Shown: positions 18,007 to 26,464, counted from the stretch's first letter. The stretch is 64,000 nt of DNA from Bradyrhizobium sp. CB2312 (GCF_029714425.1 NZ_CP121668.1:1385501-1449500), one strand, 5' to 3'. The notes: a model not told the origin generated them from the letters alone. A program made the numbers and translations.

Positions 18007-18630
18007 ATGAAGAGGTTCGTTGTGGGCGCAGCCGCGTTGGTTGCAGCCGGCTGGACAGCTTCGGCAGAGGCCGCCGATTTCAATTACGGGCAGGGTGCGC
18101 CCTATACCGTCAATCAACCGCTCAATGCATATAGCTGGGCCGGTCCCTATCTCGGCGGCAACATCGGTTACGAATGGGGTTCGGTCGACAACAATCCGGC
18201 AAAGCCGTCCGGCTTCGTCGGCGGCGTGCAGGCCGGCTATAATTTTCAGAACGGCCCGTGGGTGTTCGGCGTCGAGGGCGACATCCAGGCCGCCGGCGCC
18301 GACGACACATTCGCGCCGTGGAAGTTCTCCAATCCGTGGTTCGGCACCCTGCGCGGCCGCGCCGGCTATGCGTTCAGCAACGTGCTGTTCTACGGCACCG
18401 CCGGCCTCGCCTTCGGCGAGCTGCGCGCGCAGACCTTCGGCTGGACGGAGTCGCACACCAGCGCCGGCTGGACCATCGGCGCCGGCGCCGAAGTCGGCCT
18501 CGCGCCGAACTGGAGCGCCAAGCTCGAATATCTCTACATCAATCTGTCGACGAGCCAGTTCGCGATTACAGGCGTGTCAAACGGCTATAGCGCCAGCGTT
18601 GTGCGCGCGGGCGTGAACTATCACTTCTGA
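18007..18630 (+). CDS. outer-membrane beta-barrel protein (Omp25/Omp31-like porin family)
   Basis: 207 residues with a clear signal peptide (MKRFVVGAAALVAAG, cleavage after AEA). YLGGNIGYEWG, FVGGVQAGYNFQ, VFGVEGDIQ and LRGRAGYAFSNVLFYGTAG are the alternating strands of the rhizobial 8-stranded barrel family, and the chain ends VRAGVNYHF with the C-terminal aromatic residue needed for Bam insertion. The ATG at 18007 has GGAGAG upstream; the longer frame from 17944 is rejected. Its role is probably structural or a small porin. A strong terminator follows, and a CtrA-like box precedes it. Confidence 0.92.
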   Translation: MKRFVVGAAALVAAGWTASAEAADFNYGQGAPYTVNQPLNAYSWAGPYLGGNIGYEWGSVDNNPAKPSGFVGGVQAGYNFQNGPWVFGVEGDIQAAGADDTFAPWKFSNPWFGTLRGRAGYAFSNVLFYGTAGLAFGELRAQTFGWTESHTSAGWTIGAGAEVGLAPNWSAKLEYLYINLSTSQFAITGVSNGYSASVVRAGVNYHF

Positions 18631-18661
18631 TAGCTGAAGAAGAAAATACCGGACACAACCT

Positions 18662-18690
18662 CCCGGTCGCTCGCGGCCGGGATTTTTTTT
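18662..18690 (+). terminator. intrinsic terminator of the outer-membrane gene
   Basis: CCCGGTCGC pairs with GCGGCCGGG (one G-T pair) at 18662-18681, followed at once by A and a run of eight T. It is a textbook Rho-independent terminator on the plus strand, ahead of the convergent cold-shock gene. Confidence 0.93.
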
Positions 18691-18702
18691 AAGTCAGTCG
18701 CG

Positions 18703-18918
18703 CTAGGAGAGGATGACCAAGTTGACCGCCTTCGGTCCCTTCCCCTTCTTGTCCGGTTCGACTTCGAAAGTAATGCGCTGTCCTTCGGCAAGGTCCTTCA
18801 ATCCCGCCCGCTCAACAGCGGTGATGTGAACGAAGACATCGCGACCGCCGTCGTCCGGCTTGATGAAACCGTAGCCGCGCTCGCCGTTGAAGAACTTGAC
18901 CGTCCCCGTCATGGCCAT
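18703..18918 (-). CDS. cold-shock-domain protein (CspA family)
   Basis: 71 residues, a single OB-fold cold-shock domain that binds single-stranded RNA and DNA. RNP1 (RGYGFIKP) and RNP2 (DVFVHI) are intact. The ATG at 18918 (MAMTGTVKFF) has GGGGGAG eight bases upstream; the open frame runs on to 19098 but encodes an Arg/Pro-rich shadow. The space to rlmJ is about 250 bases, which would give a long 5' leader like those that regulate cspA mRNAs. It is convergent with the outer-membrane gene. Confidence 0.95.
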   Translation of the reverse strand: MAMTGTVKFFNGERGYGFIKPDDGGRDVFVHITAVERAGLKDLAEGQRITFEVEPDKKGKGPKAVNLVILS

Positions 18919-19170
18919 CGGGAAACTCCCCCTCATTGCTCCTCCGTCGCGACGCAGACTCACGTCACGACATGACCGGACCTTACGAAGCCCGGGAGCT
19001 GGCCATCCTTTGGCGGACCTCATCGGTCCGGTCGGATCTTTCTTAGGGCCTTCACTCCGCCGCAACCATTCGCGGAAGCGGAACGTAAAGCCAGTCACGC
19101 AAACAGCATAATACGGTTCGTTGCAGATTGACTACCGCTCCTGCATCTTTTTCCCAAGAATGCCGGAGTG

Positions 19171-20031
19171 TTACGGTCGAGGTACCTCTAATCGGAATCT
19201 GGCAGCGCCGCCCTGGCCGAGCGGCACTTCCAGCTCGGGCAGGATGGTCTTGAGCTCGCCGTGTAGCGTGTAGGGGGGATTGACAATCAGGAGTCCCGTG
19301 GAGGTGAGCGCTGCGCCATCAAGCTGCGGCGCGACACTGAATTCGAGCCGCAGACATTTTCCCGGAGGCTTTGCTGCGGCTGCGAGCCGCGCCACCGATT
19401 GCGCCAGCGTGTCGGTGGCGCGGCGGTTCTTGGCCGGATACCAGATTACATAGATACCGGTCGGCCATTTCGCGAAGGCCGTTGCGAAGGCTTCGCCGAG
19501 TTTTTCGAACTCGTCCTTGGCCTCGAACGGCGGATCGATCAGCACGAGGCCGCGCCGTTCCTTCGGTGGAACGAAGGCTGGCAATGCAACCCAGCCGTCG
19601 AGATCGACCACGCGGGCCTGCTCGTCACGGCGCAGCACGTCGATCAGCGCCTTGCGCGCTTTCGGCTCGAGCTCGCAGGCGACGAGCCGGTCCTGCGGCC
19701 GCAGCAGGCCGCGCGCGATCAGCGGCGAGCCCGGATAAGCCTTGAGCTCACCCTTCGGATTGAAGGCGCGGACGATGTCGAGATAGGGCTTCGTCAGCGC
19801 CGCGGTCTCGTTCGACAGGCGCGCCTGCATCAGCCGCGCGATGCCGGTCAGCCACTCGCCGCTGCGCCGCGCCTCGTCGCCTTCGAGATCGTAGAGTCCG
19901 GCGCCGGCATGGGTGTCGATGACGCGGAACGCCCCCGGCTTGTCCTGCAGATAAGTGAGAATGCGCGCGAGCACGATGTGCTTGATGACATCGGCGAAGT
20001 TGCCGGCGTGGAAGGCGTGGCGGTAGTTCAT
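19171..20031 (-). CDS. rlmJ: 23S rRNA (adenine-2030 N6)-methyltransferase
   Basis: 286 residues. It starts MNYRHAFHAGNFADVIKH, the RlmJ hallmark, followed by the SAM site (VIDTHAGAGLYDL) and the catalytic NPPY (LIVNPPYTL) near residue 245. It monomethylates A2030 of 23S rRNA. No operon partners are visible; a family B repeat lies between it and RNase T2. Confidence 0.94.
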   Translation of the reverse strand: MNYRHAFHAGNFADVIKHIVLARILTYLQDKPGAFRVIDTHAGAGLYDLEGDEARRSGEWLTGIARLMQARLSNETAALTKPYLDIVRAFNPKGELKAYPGSPLIARGLLRPQDRLVACELEPKARKALIDVLRRDEQARVVDLDGWVALPAFVPPKERRGLVLIDPPFEAKDEFEKLGEAFATAFAKWPTGIYVIWYPAKNRRATDTLAQSVARLAAAAKPPGKCLRLEFSVAPQLDGAALTSTGLLIVNPPYTLHGELKTILPELEVPLGQGGAARFRLEVPRP

Positions 20032-20070
20032 GGCGGACAGTTACGACATCGCGCGATGAAAGTAACTGCC

Positions 20071-20173
20071 GTCATTCCGGGGCGGTGCGTCAGCACCGAA
20101 CTATGGTACGCAATTGCGCACCTGAGAATCTCGAGATTCCGGGTCTGGTGCTAGCGCACCATCCCGGAATGAC
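20071..20173. repeat. palindromic intergenic repeat, family B copy 1
   Basis: Outer arms GTCATTCCGGGG and CCCGGAATGAC enclose an inner palindromic module (GCAATTGCGC, then GAATCTCGAGATTC). Other copies are at 30385, 33811, 35759, 61464 and half a copy at 49562. The inner module is shared with the 35759 copy almost base for base. Confidence 0.9.
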
Positions 20174-20190
20174 GACGAGAGCGTTGTGCC

Positions 20191-20883
20191 TCAACCACCC
20201 CTGATCGGCGGCATCGTCACCTGGTCGCGGCGGCAGGCGCGGCGGTCGGTTTCCTCGCAGGCGCGGAACTGCAGATCCTTGCTGAGGCAGATGCGCACTT
20301 CGGACAGCCGTGTCCGGTTGCAGGTAACCGAGATGGCGGCATTGCTCAGGCCTGGATTGGCCTTGATGAAGGCCTCCTCGACCTCCGTCGGCGCCACGGT
20401 CTTGGCCTGCGACAAGTCGAGATATTCGGCCGGAATCTTGATCGCGGCGCGCGCCTTGCGGATCGTTTCGAAATAGCTGCGGCCTTCGAGGCCCGAGCAG
20501 GTGCCGTGCTTGTCCCACTCGTTGAAGATCAGGCCCGGCGCCGGCATCAGATCGAGCATCGAGGAGACGATGTTGCGGTTCAGCCGCGGCGCCGGCCGCT
20601 GGCAATATTCGGGGAAGCCGCTCTCATATTGCGGCCACAGCCCGTGCACCACGAAAGAGTAGGGCCGGCCGCTGCACTGGATCTGGGAGCGCCCACCGCG
20701 CTCCGCCGCCTCTTCGCAGAACGAAGGCGACCATGACAGGGACAGTACATAGAAATCGAATTCGCCGGGCGCGTTCTGCCGCTTGTCCTGCGCCTTGGCG
20801 CCGCCGGCCAGCGTGACCAGCCCGGCAGCCAGGGTCAGCGAGATCATCAGGCGCGAGAATGAATGCAATCTGGAATGAAACAT
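20191..20883 (-). CDS. exported ribonuclease T2 family protein
   Basis: 230 residues with a signal peptide (cleavage near Ala-Lys-Ala at 29-31). Both active-site segments are intact: CAS-1 FVVHGLWPQ with His80 and CAS-2 EWDKHGTC with His126. Four or more cysteines could form disulfides in the periplasm. It should cleave single-stranded RNA through 2',3'-cyclic intermediates and is probably periplasmic (RNase I-like role). The ATG at 20883 follows AGGGG; the frame begins at a TTG 15 bases earlier. Confidence 0.93.
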   Translation of the reverse strand: MFHSRLHSFSRLMISLTLAAGLVTLAGGAKAQDKRQNAPGEFDFYVLSLSWSPSFCEEAAERGGRSQIQCSGRPYSFVVHGLWPQYESGFPEYCQRPAPRLNRNIVSSMLDLMPAPGLIFNEWDKHGTCSGLEGRSYFETIRKARAAIKIPAEYLDLSQAKTVAPTEVEEAFIKANPGLSNAAISVTCNRTRLSEVRICLSKDLQFRACEETDRRACRRDQVTMPPIRGG

Positions 20884-21001
20884 GGCGACGCCCCTCAACT
20901 AGACTGTGCAGTCAGCCTAGCAGGCGATAGGAACATTTCAAGAACAAAATGGACGCGAGACGCATTCGGCCGCTTGATCGGGCCGAATCGGGCTTCTCGA
21001 A

Positions 21002-21463
21002 TTACTGCCTGGCGGCGCGGCAGGCCGGATTGTAGGCCCAGTTGCGGTCGAGCCCGACCACGCACCATTCGACGCCGTTGCCGTAGCTGGCAAAGCCGCC
21101 GTCCTCAATGATCGAGAAATGCACCTTGCGCACCTTGCCGTCGTTGAGCAAGGCATCGCCGGTGCAGTAGCGGCGCGGAATGTTGTCGGACTGCCAGGGC
21201 CGGAACGCGACCTCGTGAACGGCGGCGAAGCCCGTGATCTTCAACGGAGAATTCCAGAACGAGCTTTCCTTCTCCCAGAACTGGCTGGCGATCGTCGGCA
21301 GCGCCCTATCGCAATCGGCGACGGCGCCGTCATAGCGCGGCCCGCTCAGCCAGAAGTTCAGCTCAAGCGGATTGGCGGCCCTGGCCTCGCCGAGCGACAG
21401 CGCTCCGAACATGAGGCCGAGCACGGCGGCGAAGCGGAGCGATTTCAGGGGGAGGGCGCGCAT
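21002..21463 (-). CDS. small exported protein of unknown function
   Basis: 153 residues. It has a signal peptide (MRALPLKSLRF, cleavage after EARA) and a mature part with four cysteines (DCDRALPTI, RYCTGDAL, EWCVVGLD, NPACRAA), probably two disulfides. Aromatic residues are frequent (FWEKESSFWNSPLKI). I do not recognise a named family, although the pattern is familiar from rhizobial hypothetical proteins. The ATG at 21463 is chosen because the preceding 56 codons of open frame lack features. It is divergent from the next exported gene. Confidence 0.75.
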   Translation of the reverse strand: MRALPLKSLRFAAVLGLMFGALSLGEARAANPLELNFWLSGPRYDGAVADCDRALPTIASQFWEKESSFWNSPLKITGFAAVHEVAFRPWQSDNIPRRYCTGDALLNDGKVRKVHFSIIEDGGFASYGNGVEWCVVGLDRNWAYNPACRAARQ

Positions 21464-21645
21464 GGGCAATCCGGACAGCTGGTCTTGCGAAGTTCGGACG
21501 GTGCCGCGAAGGCCGGGCGGGGTCAAGTGCAGCACGGCAACACTTGGCGAGGAGTTGACCGTAAGGGCGCGCCCGGCAGGGCTTCGGTTCTTTTCACTTC
21601 CATCCCGGCACCGTAAACTGGCGCCAACCAATTGGAGTAACGGGA

Positions 21646-21939
21646 ATGCGAATCATTGCGGCCGCGGGCCTTCTCGCCCTGGGGATGATGGCGAGCCAGT
21701 CGGCGCGTGCTGACCTCCTTCCAGTGCCACCTTTCAAGGGCAACGACACCGGTGGGATCATCGCCTATTCGATGGCGACCCAGGTCGATGCCCGTCAGGT
21801 CGCGGTCGATCACTGCGCGCGCTACGGCAAGGTCGTGAAATTCCTCGCGGTGCAGGCCTATGAGGGCGGCTACATCTCGTTCTCCTGCCGCTGGGTGCCC
21901 TATGGCGCCGCCGAACGGCCGATCCGCACGCTGTACTGA
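21646..21939 (+). CDS. small exported protein of unknown function
   Basis: 97 residues: signal peptide (MRIIAAAGLLALGMM, cleavage after ARA) then a 75-residue mature domain with two cysteines (DHCARYGK and SFSCRWVP). The ATG has GGAG-like sequence (TTGGAG) upstream. It lies 41 bases before the DUF3617 gene and may share its transcript. Unrecognised family. Confidence 0.75.
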   Translation: MRIIAAAGLLALGMMASQSARADLLPVPPFKGNDTGGIIAYSMATQVDARQVAVDHCARYGKVVKFLAVQAYEGGYISFSCRWVPYGAAERPIRTLY

Positions 21940-21980
21940 GGCGTCGTAACGCCGCCTCTCTCAAGCCGGGAGCCTCCAAC

Positions 21981-22511
21981 ATGACGCGCAAACTCGCTTT
22001 GCTCGGCTCAAGCCTTTGCCTCGTCTTGTCGGCCGGCGTGGCCAGTGCCGACGACCTGCCGGTGCGCAAGGCCGGCCTTTGGGAAATGAAGATGGTCAGG
22101 AGCGGCTCGGCGATGCCGGAAATGACCATGCAGCACTGCACCGACGAGACCGTCGACAAGGAGATGAGCAACAACGTCTCCCCGATGGCCAAGCAGATCT
22201 GCTCCAGGCAGGACATCAAGAAGACCGCAACCGGCTATGTCAGCGATTCCGAGTGCAACGTCGCCGGCATCAGCACGACCTCGCATGCCGAGATCACGGG
22301 CGATTTCAATTCGGCCTACACGGTGAAGACCTCCTCACACGCGCAAGGCGGCGTTGCCGGCCCCGCGGGCCGCGATACCTCCATGACGCTCGAAGCGAAG
22401 TGGCTGGGCGCCTGCAAGCCCGACCAGAAGCCCGGCGACATCGTGATGCCCGGCGGTTTCAAGATGAACGTGCGCGACGTCGATAAATTGAAGGCGCTGC
22501 TGCCGAAATAG
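21981..22511 (+). CDS. exported DUF3617-domain protein
   Basis: 176 residues with a signal peptide (cleavage near ASA). The mature part begins with KAGLWEMKM and has the Cys pairs MQHCTDE, QICSRQD, SECNVAG and LGACKPD, the layout of DUF3617, a periplasmic family of unknown function. Its stop is 9 bases before the dehalogenase-like start, so the two are probably co-transcribed. Confidence 0.86.
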   Translation: MTRKLALLGSSLCLVLSAGVASADDLPVRKAGLWEMKMVRSGSAMPEMTMQHCTDETVDKEMSNNVSPMAKQICSRQDIKKTATGYVSDSECNVAGISTTSHAEITGDFNSAYTVKTSSHAQGGVAGPAGRDTSMTLEAKWLGACKPDQKPGDIVMPGGFKMNVRDVDKLKALLPK

Positions 22512-22520
22512 GTGGGCGTA

Positions 22521-23237
22521 ATGGCGCTGACCGGGATCAAGGCGATCGCGTTCGACGTTCAGGGGACCTGCGTTGATTTTTTCCAGCCGCTGCTGCGCGC
22601 CGGAGCCGCGATCAATGCGGCCAAGGGGCTCGACATCGATTGGGCGGCCCTGTCGGCGGAGTGGCGCGAGCTCTATCGCGCTTCGATGGATGCCGTGATC
22701 GCCGGCCGCCGCGACTGGTTGCGGGTCGATCGCATCTATCGCGAGGCACTGGACAAGCTCGTCGAGACGCGCGGCCTGTCTGATCGTTTTGACGGTGCCG
22801 AGCGTGACGCGCTCAACGAGGTCTGGACCAAGCTCGATCCCTGGCCGGACACGATCGAGGGCTTGACCCGGCTTCGCCGGAGATTTTGCACGGCGACCCT
22901 GTCCAACGCCGGTATGGCCAGTGTGATCGCGCTGGTGAAGCACGCCGATTTGCCGTTCGATGCGATCCTGACGGCGGAGCTCGCGACCAGCTACAAGCCT
23001 GCGCCGGCAGTCTATCAACTCGCCGTCGACTATCTCGGCTATGGGCCGGAACAGATCCTGATGGTTGCCTGCCACAAATATGATCTGAAGGCGGCGCGCG
23101 CATTCGGCATGAAGACGGCCTTCGTGCCTCGCCCATTGGAGTTCGGGCCCGACGCTGCGCCCGATGTCTCGCCCGAGAGCTGGTTCGACGTCTACGCGAC
23201 CAGCTTCGTGGATCTGGCAGATCGTTTGGCGGCGTGA
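22521..23237 (+). CDS. haloacid dehalogenase type II-like hydrolase
   Basis: 238 residues. Motif I FDVQGTCVDFF has the nucleophilic Asp; motif II is TLSNAG, motif III lysine is in SYKPAPAVYQ, and the C-terminal motif is MVACHKYDLKAARAFG. This arrangement with a short helical cap matches L-2-haloacid dehalogenases, although many such genes act on other substrates. GTC replaces the usual GTL in motif I. I chose the ATG at 22521 over a GTG nine bases earlier. It follows the DUF3617 gene closely. Confidence 0.86.
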   Translation: MALTGIKAIAFDVQGTCVDFFQPLLRAGAAINAAKGLDIDWAALSAEWRELYRASMDAVIAGRRDWLRVDRIYREALDKLVETRGLSDRFDGAERDALNEVWTKLDPWPDTIEGLTRLRRRFCTATLSNAGMASVIALVKHADLPFDAILTAELATSYKPAPAVYQLAVDYLGYGPEQILMVACHKYDLKAARAFGMKTAFVPRPLEFGPDAAPDVSPESWFDVYATSFVDLADRLAA

Positions 23238-23300
23238 ATGTAGAAAGCTGAAGATCGCGATGCCTGAATAGGTGAGATCGTAGCCCGGAAGCCGGTGCGC

Positions 23301-23438
23301 TCCCTCGCCCCGTTCTTACGGGGAGAGGTTGGGGTGAGGGGCCTCTCTCCACAGGAGCGATCGTCGAGGGACCTGAACCCCCTCACCCGAATTCGATCTG
23401 CGATCGAATTCGACCTCTCCCCGCAGGCGGGGAGAGGT
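23301..23438. repeat. palindromic intergenic repeat, family D copy 1
   Basis: Left half contains TCTTACGGGGAGAGG and GGGGTGAGGG, right half CCCCTCACCC and CCTCTCCCCGC, with the palindrome AATTCGATCTGCGATCGAATT inside the right half. It fills the space between the convergent dehalogenase-like and kinase genes. Related copies are at 27558, 28336, 44282, 45052, 47782, 48892 and 54360. Confidence 0.88.
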
Positions 23439-23448
23439 GAAAAGCCAG

Positions 23449-24837
23449 CTACACCGGTATTCTCACACTCGCCCTCAATCCCCCCATCGGGCTGTCGCCG
23501 AGCGTGATGTCGCCGCCATGCGAGCGGGCGATGTCGCGGGCGATGGCGAGGCCAAGGCCCGTGCCGCCTTCGTCCTGGTTGCGGGCGTTGTCCAGCCGCA
23601 GGAACGGCTTGAACACTTCTTCGCGCAAGTGAACGGGAATGCCGGGGCCGTCGTCGTCGACGGTGACGGTGAGATAGCGGTGATCGCGCTGGCCGGTGAT
23701 GGCGATGGCCTTGCCGTAGCGCGCGGCGTTGGTGACGAGGTTGGCGAGGCAGCGCTTGAACGAGGCCGGCTTCACCGTCACCACCGGCAGGCCGTGGAAC
23801 GCCACCGTCGCGGCGTGGCCGTGGCGCTCGGCGTCGCTGCGCAGCTCTTCCAGCGCCTGCGCCATGTCGGTCGGCTGTGACTGCTCGCCGGAATCGCCGC
23901 GGGCAAAGGCGAGGTAATCCTCCAGCATCATTGACATCTCGTCGACGTCCTTGCGCATGCCCTCGAGCTCGGGATTGTCGCCGATCAGCGCCAGCTCGAG
24001 CTTGAAGCGGGTCAGGATTGTGCGCAGGTCATGGCTGACGCCGGCGAGCATCGCGGTGCGCTGCTCCATGGTGCGCTCGATGCGCGACTTCATCTCGATG
24101 AAGGCGACCGCCGCGCGCCGCACCTCGCGCGCGCCTCTGGGTCTGAAGTTCGGCGCCTCGCGGCCCTTGCCGAAACTTTCGGCAGCGTCGGCGAGGCGCA
24201 GGATCGGCTTGATCTGGTTGCGCAGGAACAGCACCGCGACGATCAGGAGGATCGAGGACGTGCCGACCATCCAGAACAGGAAGATCTCCGAGTTCGAGGC
24301 ATAGGCGGCGCTGCGCTGCGCGAACACGCGCATCACGGCATCGTCGAGCTGGATGCGGATCTCGACCAGGTTGGAGCGACCGACCGTGTCGATCCAGAAC
24401 GAGCGTCCGATCTGGCGGCCGAGCTGCACCGACAGGGTCTGGTCGAGCAGCGAGAAGAACGGCTTTGGTCCCGGCGGCGGCATGTCGCCGGCGGGCAGGA
24501 AATCGACCACGAGGCCGAGGCGCTGCTGCGCGATGCGGCGGATCTGGTCGCGGTCCTTGTCCTGCGGATAGCCCTTGTAGACGTCGATCAGCGCGGCGAT
24601 GTCCTGCACCACCGCGGCCGACAGGCGGCGCGTCACCGTGTTCCAGTGCCGCTCCATGAACACGAAGGCGACGACCGATTGCAGGATCACCATCGGCACG
24701 ATCATGATCAGCAGCGCACGGGCATACAGGCCGGTCGGCATCCAGCCCTTGAACGCATTGCCCATCCAGCCATTGGCGGCCGAGACGCGGCCGGCGGCGC
24801 TCTTCAGCAGCGTCAGGCCGGTATCGATCGTGCTCAT
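23449..24837 (-). CDS. membrane sensor histidine kinase (EnvZ-like)
   Basis: 462 residues: membrane segments at about 40-61 and 184-205 around a ~120-residue periplasmic domain, a HAMP-like linker (RNQIKPILRLADAAE), the dimerisation box AGVSHDLRTILTRFK with phospho-accepting His269, and an ATPase domain with N, G1 (DDGPGIP) and G2 (GTGLGLAIARDI) boxes. It lies 18 bases downstream of the OmpR-type regulator, its likely partner. The MarR gene, regulator and kinase form one operon. The signal is unknown. Confidence 0.93.
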   Translation of the reverse strand: MSTIDTGLTLLKSAAGRVSAANGWMGNAFKGWMPTGLYARALLIMIVPMVILQSVVAFVFMERHWNTVTRRLSAAVVQDIAALIDVYKGYPQDKDRDQIRRIAQQRLGLVVDFLPAGDMPPPGPKPFFSLLDQTLSVQLGRQIGRSFWIDTVGRSNLVEIRIQLDDAVMRVFAQRSAAYASNSEIFLFWMVGTSSILLIVAVLFLRNQIKPILRLADAAESFGKGREAPNFRPRGAREVRRAAVAFIEMKSRIERTMEQRTAMLAGVSHDLRTILTRFKLELALIGDNPELEGMRKDVDEMSMMLEDYLAFARGDSGEQSQPTDMAQALEELRSDAERHGHAATVAFHGLPVVTVKPASFKRCLANLVTNAARYGKAIAITGQRDHRYLTVTVDDDGPGIPVHLREEVFKPFLRLDNARNQDEGGTGLGLAIARDIARSHGGDITLGDSPMGGLRASVRIPV

Positions 24838-24855
24838 CGCGCGCGCTTCACTGAT

Positions 24856-25587
24856 TTATGGCGAGGCCACCAGGCGGTAGCCGATGCCGCGCACCGCCTG
24901 GAGGAACAGCGGATTGGCGGGATCGGTCTCGATCTTGCGCCGGAGGCGGTTGATCTGCACGTCGACGGCGCGTTCGTTGACGCTGCCATTGCCGGTCAGC
25001 GCGCTGCGCGGCACGGTCTCGCCCGGCGTTTCCGACAGAATCCGCAGCATCTCGCGCTCGCGGTCGGTGAGGTGAATGACCTCTTCGCCCTGGCGGAGTT
25101 CGCCGCGATCGAGATGATAGACATAGGGGCCGAACGCGATCTTCTCGACCGCCGCGGTTTGCGGCGGCGGGGCTGCGCGCTTGAGGATGTTGTTGATGCG
25201 CAGCGCCAGCTCGCGCGGCTCGAACGGTTTTGCCACGTAGTCGTCGGCGCCGATCTGCAGGCCCTCGATGCGGGCTTCCGCCTCGTGCCGCGCCGTCAGC
25301 ATCACGATCGGCACCGAGGAGGAAGTCCGGATGAAGCGGGCGAGATCGAAGCCGGTTTCGCCGGGCATCATGACGTCGAGGATCAGCAGGTCGAAATGCA
25401 GGCCCATCAGCTTCGAACGCGCGTCGCCGGCGCTGGCGGCGGTCGAGACGCGGTAGCCTTCTGCGGCGAGGAAGCGCGAGAGCAGATCGCGGATGCGGCG
25501 GTCGTCATCGACCAGCAGGAGATGCGGGGCGTCGTCGGCCGGTTGCACCGGCGGTCGTGCGAGCGTGGCAGCGAGCGGCACGGTCAC
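24856..25587 (-). CDS. OmpR-family response regulator, PetR-like
   Basis: 243 residues. The receiver has HLLLVDDDRRIRDL, the phosphorylated Asp71 (LILDVMMPGE) and Lys in AKPFEP; the C-terminal winged helix (VDVQINRLRRKIE, GIGYRLV) is OmpR type. The receiver resembles PetR of Rhodobacter, which lies behind the MarR-type petP. Here too a MarR gene precedes it, overlapping by four bases. PetR was named from a locus next to cytochrome bc1 genes; no such genes are here, so I leave the symbol empty. Confidence 0.93.
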   Translation of the reverse strand: MTVPLAATLARPPVQPADDAPHLLLVDDDRRIRDLLSRFLAAEGYRVSTAASAGDARSKLMGLHFDLLILDVMMPGETGFDLARFIRTSSSVPIVMLTARHEAEARIEGLQIGADDYVAKPFEPRELALRINNILKRAAPPPQTAAVEKIAFGPYVYHLDRGELRQGEEVIHLTDREREMLRILSETPGETVPRSALTGNGSVNERAVDVQINRLRRKIETDPANPLFLQAVRGIGYRLVASP

Positions 25588-26126
25588 TCCTTGCTGTCTT
25601 GATTGACGGAAGCGAAGATCGTCTCCAGCACCTTGTCCGGATCGTCGCGGTCGATCATCGCGCGCAGGAAGCGCTTGACGGTCTCGGCATCCTGCGGCGC
25701 CATCTCGGCGAGCGCTTTCGTGATCCGCGTGGTCTGGAGCCCGGCGAGCTTCTGCACCAGCGCCTCGCCCTTCGGCGTCGCGTAGAGCAGGCGCTGGCGT
25801 CGGTCATTGTCGCCGGTCTTCTGCACGATATAGCCCTCGTCCAGCAGCTGCTTGAGCACGCGGCCGAGCGACTGTTTTGTGATCCTGAGGACGTCGAGCA
25901 GGTCGGCAACCTTCAGTCCGGGATAGCGGTAGACGAAATGCATGACCCGGTGATGGGCCCGGCCGAAGCCGAAGGCCTCAAGTTCCTGGTCGGGATCGCC
26001 GACGAAATCGCGGTAGGCGAAGAACAGCAGCTCGATGATATCCCAGCGCAAATTGCCTCCGTCGCCTGCGGCCGGCCGTGGCTCGGCAGCGTCTTGGGGG
26101 GGAGTCGCGAAATTTATGTCAGGCAT
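25584..26126 (-). CDS. MarR-family transcriptional regulator, PetP-like
   Basis: 180 residues: winged helix-turn-helix (VADLLDVLRITKQSLGRVLKQ, written here as LLDVLRITKQ then SLGRVLKQLL) and the wing with DNDRRQRLLYATPKG, the MarR signature. Its stop overlaps the response-regulator start by four bases (ATGA). The ATG at 26126 (MPDINFATPP) is preferred to one at 26171, though neither has a strong ribosome site. It is divergent from ilvE across 338 bases. An ATTGA-N12-TCAAT inverted repeat sits at its start and may be its own operator. Confidence 0.9.
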   Translation of the reverse strand: MPDINFATPPQDAAEPRPAAGDGGNLRWDIIELLFFAYRDFVGDPDQELEAFGFGRAHHRVMHFVYRYPGLKVADLLDVLRITKQSLGRVLKQLLDEGYIVQKTGDNDRRQRLLYATPKGEALVQKLAGLQTTRITKALAEMAPQDAETVKRFLRAMIDRDDPDKVLETIFASVNQDSKE

Positions 26127-26464
26127 ATTGACGTATCTTGGGTTCAATGTTACAAAACCATCGACCCGCACGAAATTTTAGATCGCTTCGCGTCGGGTGG
26201 CATCGTAGCAGGGCGGCCGGAGTGAGCCGACAGGCGGCGACGGCCGGAGCAGATCTACCGTGCGATTGTCGAGCGGCATTTCGGCAAAACATACTGGACT
26301 TCCGCCTTCCGCAAAAGCATGTCCTCGGCGACATGCTGGCCACGGAAACCGGCCGCAACATGGCTGGCGGCGGTCCGGCCAGGAACCAATCAAGCCAGCC
26401 GGGCCCGGAAGCGGGCAGGCGGGCGCGAGAAACCGCGCCGCGACCGGCAGCGGGAGGCAAGGAC
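26127..26464. other. 338-base divergent intergenic region, marR / ilvE
   Basis: No gene is supported. An inverted repeat ATTGA (26127-26131) and TCAAT (26144-26148), 12 bases apart, touches the marR start. The remainder holds no repeat-family element and no clear hairpin; it should contain promoters for both directions. The ilvE ribosome site is at its right end. Confidence 0.5.

Noticed and set aside
24031..25602. 523-codon plus-strand frame across the kinase and regulator genes
   Set aside because: It crosses two well-supported minus-strand genes and their junction, with His/Asp/Arg-rich composition typical of antisense shadows.
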